Source: Delphinus delphis (Eukaryota > Chordata > Mammalia > Artiodactyla > Delphinidae). From it: a DNA stretch of 64,000 bases. The DNA lies in assembly GCF_949987515.2 (NCBI RefSeq), contig NW_027192651.1, forward strand, positions 4,526,001 through 4,590,000, read 5' to 3'. Both the position numbers and the translations under genes were made by a program. Under the pieces are notes generated by a model. It was not told where the DNA came from. It saw only the letters and a list, made by a program, of their open reading frames with translations, and did not search any database. Positions 63,192-64,000 of the stretch are shown here, piece after piece (the first letter of the stretch is position 1; the number at the start of each line of letters is the position of its first letter).

Positions 63192-64000
63192 CATAGGGAA
63201 ATTAAAATCAAAAAGACACAGCCACCCCAAAGTTTGGAACGCCTCTCTTTACAAGAATCTCAATTACAGTACAAGTTCAACATCGCAGAAAGTGAAAAAT
63301 GGATAACGAAGTGTTGCTATTAACGTACAAAGCAATATCACTCAGCAATGAAATCTATGTCATCAGGCCCTTAGCAGCACAATGAGTGGATTCAGGTACG
63401 GTATTCTAACTGAAGTAAGTCAAACAGAAAAAGAAACATCATAAGATATCACTAATACACGGAATGTAAACTTGGCTACACAGGAACTGAATTCCAAAAC
63501 AGAACAGGGTCTCAAATTTAGAAAACCAACTTATGCTTGCTTAAGGGTAAAGGTGAGTTGGGGTGCTGCATAAAACCAGAGATTGAAGTGAGCACAGATA
63601 AAGTTCCTTAAGCCAAATATGGAATAGACAAGAGCTACTCCTTGCTCAACGAAATGGACTCAACACCCCATATTAAACGCCTAAGAATGTACCTGACTAG
63701 TAAGTATCTTAAAACCTATGGATTGCTATGTCTCCAAAAGAGAATCAAGCATGTGTACAGGGGCATAAACGCAGCAGTGATAGGATTGGAGAGGTTCGGT
63801 GAGCAAATGAAGACCCTTTGAAGTCATATTGCATGGTACCCATTCCACGGGTTTCAACTATCCAGGTTTAAGGTATTCTTCCTTCAGCTAAAACATGCAT
63901 GTGGAACCCAGAGTATGATCAACCATGTGAACGGGAGACGTGTTCAAATATGCCTCAGTTTTTGTACCCTGGTACTCGGGCGCAACATTCCAGACACTTT
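63187..64000 (+). repeat. Satellite unit 41 (partial, cut by the window end, most diverged)
   Basis: First 814 bp of a unit. It has many private changes, including AGCATAGGG, CCTCTCTTTAC, CTCAATTACAG, GATAACGAAGTGTTGC, GTACGGTATTC (with a one-base loss), AAGTCAAACAG, GGGCGCAAC and GACACTTT. It still aligns without larger indels, so the array continues past the window. Confidence 0.95.

Larger units (their letters stand above)
1..64000 (+). repeat. Satellite DNA array, ~1,580-bp unit (probable common cetacean satellite)
   Basis: Seen: the motif TATAGCTTAGGG and everything after it recurs every 1,578-1,581 bp across the window, always on the same strand, giving 40 full units and an 814-bp partial one. 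Units differ mainly by substitutions; the only indels are single bases. Known from memory: the common cetacean satellite has a unit near 1,580 bp in Delphinidae and near 1,750 bp in other cetaceans, is a large genome fraction located in heterochromatin, and derives from LINE-1. Inference: this is that satellite from a dolphin-family genome. The tandem-repeat call is essentially certain; the species-group call is about 70%. Confidence 0.97.

Noticed and set aside
1..64000. A centromere-protein B-box (TTCGNNNNANNCGGG) as evidence of centromere function
   Set aside because: I found no match on either strand in the unit. TTCG and CGGG occur but never at the required spacing. The array cannot be called centromeric from sequence.
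1..64000. CRISPR array or prokaryotic operon
   Set aside because: The repeat unit is 1.58 kb with LINE-1 content, far longer than CRISPR repeats, and there are no spacers or cas genes.

Overview
The whole 64 kb window is one uninterrupted head-to-tail satellite array. Forty complete units of 1,578-1,581 bp (mean about 1,579.7 bp) and one partial unit all lie in the same orientation. No unique sequence, gene, RNA gene or non-satellite insertion interrupts them. I set the phase arbitrarily at the motif TATAGCTTAGGG, because the window happens to open there. Unit starts: 1, 1579, 3159, 4739, 6319, 7898, 9478, 11058, 12638, 14218, 15798, 17377, 18957, 20537, 22117, 23697, 25277, 26857, 28437, 30017, 31597, 33177, 34757, 36337, 37917, 39497, 41076, 42656, 44236, 45815, 47394, 48972, 50551, 52129, 53709, 55287, 56867, 58447, 60026, 61606, 63187.

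Organism: the unit length, and a unit built largely from the 3' end of a LINE-1 of the type found in cetartiodactyls, fit the common cetacean satellite. From memory, that satellite has a unit of about 1.58 kb in dolphins (Delphinidae) and about 1.75 kb in other cetaceans, and its LINE-1 origin has been reported. A delphinid genome is therefore the best guess (inference, about 70%). The block would be constitutive heterochromatin.

Architecture of one unit (unit coordinates): 1-378 is degenerate LINE-1 (end of ORF2 plus the start of the 3' UTR). 379 to about 590 shows weaker LINE-1 3' UTR similarity. About 590-1266 is of unrecognised origin and holds a nearly invariant core. 1267-1338 is a 72-bp palindrome, perfect in about 13 units and near-perfect in the rest. 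About 1339-1580 is degenerate LINE-1 ORF2 C-terminal coding sequence that runs on into the next unit.

Higher-order layout: units are a mosaic of subfamilies, with higher-order repeats of several periods. At 1-16 kb, blocks repeat at offsets of 4 units (6,319 bp) and 5 units (7,899 bp). At about 16.7-36 kb a three-unit repeat (4,740 bp, haplotypes A-B-C) carries one extra B-C dimer. At 44,785-51,098 a dimer of 3,157 bp is tandemly duplicated with a single difference seen. The last units (61.6-64.0 kb) are visibly more diverged.

All open reading frames here are by-products of the repeat. None is called as a gene. Comparisons were made by eye, so identities and difference counts are approximate.
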